From a virus, in IMG/VR virus record IMGVR_UViG_3300032223_002013, positions 1 through 30,907 of that record: DNA of 30,907 bases, one strand, 5' to 3'. Numbering within the stretch: the first letter of the stretch is position 1; every line of letters begins with the position of its first letter. Under the pieces are notes generated by a model. The model worked only from the letters and a program-made list of their open reading frames with translations. It searched no databases and was not told where the DNA came from. The translations under genes and the position numbers were made by a program. Below, piece by piece: positions 28,546 through 30,907 of this stretch.

Positions 28546-30215
28546 CAGATTTGAGGTTTTGGCATTTCATCAGTCTGACCATAGTCACCAGTTAGGTATT
28601 GGGAATGTGAGCCAGTTCCAAATTCACTCTGGAAGTGTTTGATGTTTTCAGCAGTAGGATTCTGCTGAAGATGCTGGATGTGCCAAGGCTCTGGAGTTCT
28701 GGTTGCGGTAAGTGTCGATGTGGTCGCTGGTGCGGCTGGAGTAGGTGCCGTAACATTTCCAGTGACATCAGAAGGGCCGACATTAACCCCAGATTTTACA
28801 TTTGGAGCGGCTGGTGAATTTGGCTGTTTTGGCTCATAGGGGATGAATTGACCCTGACCATACTGCTTGCCTACACCGAGTCTCTGGATGGCCTGTTGCA
28901 TCGCATTGTACTGAGGTGCGGCAGGTTCGTTTGCGGCCCTGTCTGGATGCCTCAATCCGCCTTCGATGTAATTGCTCTGCTGTGCGGCAGAAGCCATGCC
29001 GTGCCTGTTCATGTACCTTACTTGTTCTGCGGCGATAGGACTAAGTCCTTCAAAATCGCTCTTATCAGAAATCCAGTTACCCCTAGAATCGTGATTATTG
29101 TAGGTGTACTGATTTACCTGAGGCTGATTGCTAGGCTGTGGAACTGGGCTAGGATTTGGCCTAGGGTCAGTTACATTTGGATTTGGCCTTGGAGTTGGGG
29201 ATGGAGTGGGGGTCGGGGTTGGAACTGGTGGCCTTGGACCATTTCCCAAATTGAACCAATCTGGATTGAATCCTCCCATGTTCGGCAGTTTGTCCCTATT
29301 GGCATAGATGCCGACTCCAGCACCAGCACCAATGACCGCAGGACCGACGTACTTTTTCCACCAAGGGGCATTTTGGTTATTCGGAGACATTTCGTTTCCG
29401 AATACGCCATCAACTATCGGGCCTTTTGGACCACGTGGACCCCTTGGACCAGTGTGTGGGCCAACTTCAGTATTCGGGACAATCTCCCAAGCACCATTAG
29501 CATTGTTCCTGACCCTATCTGGAAGGCTTGGTACAGTCGCTGGAAGTTGTTTTGGCTCAACAACTGATGGAAGTTGCGGCTCTACTACCGCTGGAAGTTG
29601 CTTTGGTCCTACCACTGCTGGCAGTTGCCTTTCGGTTGGGCCAGCCTCCATGTGGGTTGAAGGAATTTCTGCTTTAGGTGCTGGATTTGGTCCCTCGCTC
29701 CAAACATTTGGGTTTTCACCCATGTGCTCGCTAATCGTCGGCTTGGTTGATGGAATTGGGGTTCCCTCTGGATGGCCAATGCCATTCGGAAGACCCTTTC
29801 CGTCGATAAGACCCATTCCATTTGGACGACCCACTGGAGTTGGCTCTGCTTTTGGAGTAAGCGATAGTCCGCCAGTTTTCTTGCCAGCCTTTGCAAGACT
29901 TTCATCAAGGAGTTTCTCGAATTCTGCTGGATTGCTTTTAAGCAGTGGTGCTTTGCCTCCGTGAATTAGGTCCTGAATGTGCTCAAGTTGCTCTGGATGA
30001 TTTCTTGCACGTTTTGCAATCGGGCTGAATTTTCCAAATTGCTTTTCAATCGCTTCGATTGGCCAAGCGTGTGCGGCATTAAGCCTTCTTGCTTCTTGGG
30101 CAATCCTTTCAGCATTACTTACAGCCTCCGAGCCACGTTCGGCGGCTTGGCCAGTCCTAGAGATGCCCTCTTCCGCAACTCCGAATACTCTCGCTAAAAA
30201 ATCAGGTAATGCCAT
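28545..30215 (-). CDS. Proline-rich, largely disordered putative virion protein (556 aa)
   Basis: Starts at 30215, 1 nt from the previous stop. Residues 1-110 are helical and charged. About 117-235 is Pro-rich with a degenerate repeat QLPAVV(G/E)PKQLPAVVEPQLPSVVEP. About 251-268 has a short collagen-like run GPRGPRGPKGP. A hydrophobic stretch VGPAVIGAGAGVGIYAN (about 290-306) could enter a membrane. About 328-365 is a Pro/Thr run (PTPTPTPSPTPRP). The C-terminus (390-556) mixes Gln-rich parts with a helix. It resembles flexible internal or linker proteins of phage virions. The plus-strand open frames opposite it arise from its biased composition. Confidence 0.78.
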   Translation of the reverse strand: MALPDFLARVFGVAEEGISRTGQAAERGSEAVSNAERIAQEARRLNAAHAWPIEAIEKQFGKFSPIAKRARNHPEQLEHIQDLIHGGKAPLLKSNPAEFEKLLDESLAKAGKKTGGLSLTPKAEPTPVGRPNGMGLIDGKGLPNGIGHPEGTPIPSTKPTISEHMGENPNVWSEGPNPAPKAEIPSTHMEAGPTERQLPAVVGPKQLPAVVEPQLPSVVEPKQLPATVPSLPDRVRNNANGAWEIVPNTEVGPHTGPRGPRGPKGPIVDGVFGNEMSPNNQNAPWWKKYVGPAVIGAGAGVGIYANRDKLPNMGGFNPDWFNLGNGPRPPVPTPTPTPSPTPRPNPNVTDPRPNPSPVPQPSNQPQVNQYTYNNHDSRGNWISDKSDFEGLSPIAAEQVRYMNRHGMASAAQQSNYIEGGLRHPDRAANEPAAPQYNAMQQAIQRLGVGKQYGQGQFIPYEPKQPNSPAAPNVKSGVNVGPSDVTGNVTAPTPAAPATTSTLTATRTPEPWHIQHLQQNPTAENIKHFQSEFGTGSHSQYLTGDYGQTDEMPKPQI

Positions 30216-30216
30216 G

Positions 30217-30792
30217 TTAGAAAGTTACATTCTGTCTTTTATGCTTCAAGCCGTTAGATTTTTGGCCTGATGGAGTAATTGGGGCTACAGGCTGGATAGC
30301 AGATGGGGTTTTTTGTGCGGCGGCGGCTTGGGCTTTGATGAGCGAAAGTGCTTCATCGGTTCCATGTTCGGCGTTCCATTTGTTCCTTCCGATACGCTGA
30401 AGGGCGGTTCCATTGCCCCTATTGCTCCTCATTCCGTTGAGCCATCCAGCGTTCTTTGCTTGGTCTTCTGGGGACAGGAGAGAGTACATGTGTTCCGCAT
30501 GTGCAATCATGGCATCTTCTTCTCCGCCAGCGACCTCACCCTCCATGTCAACCTTTCGGTTGGTAGCCTCCTGCATGAGTTGGTCCTCGTACTGCTTTTG
30601 TGCCAGAGCGTTGTGTAGCGTGTCGGCGGATGCCTGTTTCTCGGCTAATCTCTTTCCTACGCTGGCAAGGCCAGTATTTCCGTAGTTCATGGCGGCGGCC
30701 ATCACGTCATTAAGCGGAGCGTATTGCTCGCCTAAAGCCCCCTGAAGGGTGTCACGACCACCTCTGTAGTCTCCTAGTGAGATGTTTTGCAT
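30217..30792 (-). CDS. Putative internal virion protein (191 aa)
   Basis: The frame is open from 30837, but the first 15 codons overlap the preceding gene. ATG 30792 comes one base after that gene's stop and is the likely start, giving MQNISLGDYRGGRDTLQGAL. The protein is mostly Ala/Gln-rich helix with a coiled-coil-like middle (ASADTLHNALAQKQYEDQLM) and a disordered Gln/Pro/Ser tail. Small helical proteins in this position ahead of larger internal proteins recall the T7 gp14 slot, an analogy from position only. Confidence 0.72.
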   Translation of the reverse strand: MQNISLGDYRGGRDTLQGALGEQYAPLNDVMAAAMNYGNTGLASVGKRLAEKQASADTLHNALAQKQYEDQLMQEATNRKVDMEGEVAGGEEDAMIAHAEHMYSLLSPEDQAKNAGWLNGMRSNRGNGTALQRIGRNKWNAEHGTDEALSLIKAQAAAAQKTPSAIQPVAPITPSGQKSNGLKHKRQNVTF

Positions 30793-30793
30793 G

Positions 30794-30907
30794 TTAAGTT
30801 GCGGCGGCGGCGGCACCCTGAGCATGCAGGGAAGCAAACATTACGACCTCATCGACTGGGGTCGGGTTGGTTCCTACGTTAGGCATGACGCCAGCCAAGA
30901 TGTTACC
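30794..30907 (-). CDS. C-terminal fragment of an upstream virion-type gene
   Basis: Reading leftward from the right edge, an open frame gives 37 residues ending MFASLHAQGAAAAAT and a TAA at 30796-30794. The next gene's ATG follows one base later, matching the spacing of the rest of the unit. Too little remains to assign a function; it is presumably another structural gene. Confidence 0.65.
   Translation of the reverse strand, partial: GNILAGVMPNVGTNPTPVDEVVMFASLHAQGAAAAAT

Noticed and set aside
28848-29964. Two plus-strand frames of over 215 codons opposite the proline-rich protein gene
   Set aside because: Their Trp/Ile- and Phe/Gly/Pro-rich repeats are complements of the proline-rich repeats; the minus frame fits the operon spacing.
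1-30907. CRISPR array, insertion sequence or transposase
   Set aside because: No regularly spaced repeats and no transposase-like frame were seen on either strand.

Overview
This window is a piece of a tailed bacteriophage genome, most likely a short-tailed or ejectosome-bearing phage. The evidence is a phage recombination pair (RecE-like PDDEXK exonuclease plus ERF annealing protein), a replication organiser with a DnaC-like helicase loader, a LydA-like holin, a transglycosylase-type lysin, phage tRNAs, and a block of Ala/Gly/Pro-rich virion-type proteins ending in one 5,611-residue polyvalent protein. Base composition is near 50% GC. Almost no gene has a Shine-Dalgarno sequence. Many plus-strand genes instead start after an A/C-rich, G-poor leader ending in ACATG, which hints at a host that initiates translation largely without Shine-Dalgarno pairing. 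The host phylum cannot be fixed from the sequence.

Layout. (1) Positions 1-775, minus strand: start of a gene cut by the left edge, and a secreted lytic-transglycosylase-like lysin. (2) Positions 783-7758, plus strand: the DNA-metabolism module. It opens with a small hypothetical gene, an AT-rich gap with a 15-bp palindrome, tRNA-Pro(UGG) and a 78-nt tRNA-like element carrying a tmRNA/tRNA-Ala style acceptor. Structured RNA then flanks a 33-residue membrane peptide. After that come a zinc-ribbon microprotein, a LuxR-type HTH protein, the PDDEXK exonuclease, the replication organiser, coiled-coil proteins, the DnaC-like loader, two ribbon-helix-helix-like proteins, the ERF annealing protein with an SSB-like tail, and tRNA-Arg(CCU). 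A UUCG-loop intrinsic terminator at 7808-7829 closes the module. (3) Positions 30907-7914, minus strand: a 23-kb unit of nine genes packed with 1-4 nt overlaps or gaps. It runs from virion-type proteins through the giant protein to the holin and a lipoprotein with three membrane segments.

How the genes may work together. The exonuclease and ERF protein would form a two-component single-strand annealing recombination system. The organiser and loader would start replication. The minus-strand block probably encodes internal virion or ejection proteins. By its family, the giant protein is a candidate effector delivered with the genome: it carries two zincin-like motifs, a RadC/JAB-like motif and a long C-terminal polyvalent-associated region. 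The holin and lipoprotein would serve lysis together with the separately placed lysin. The giant protein and the tRNA-like element are the two most unusual items.
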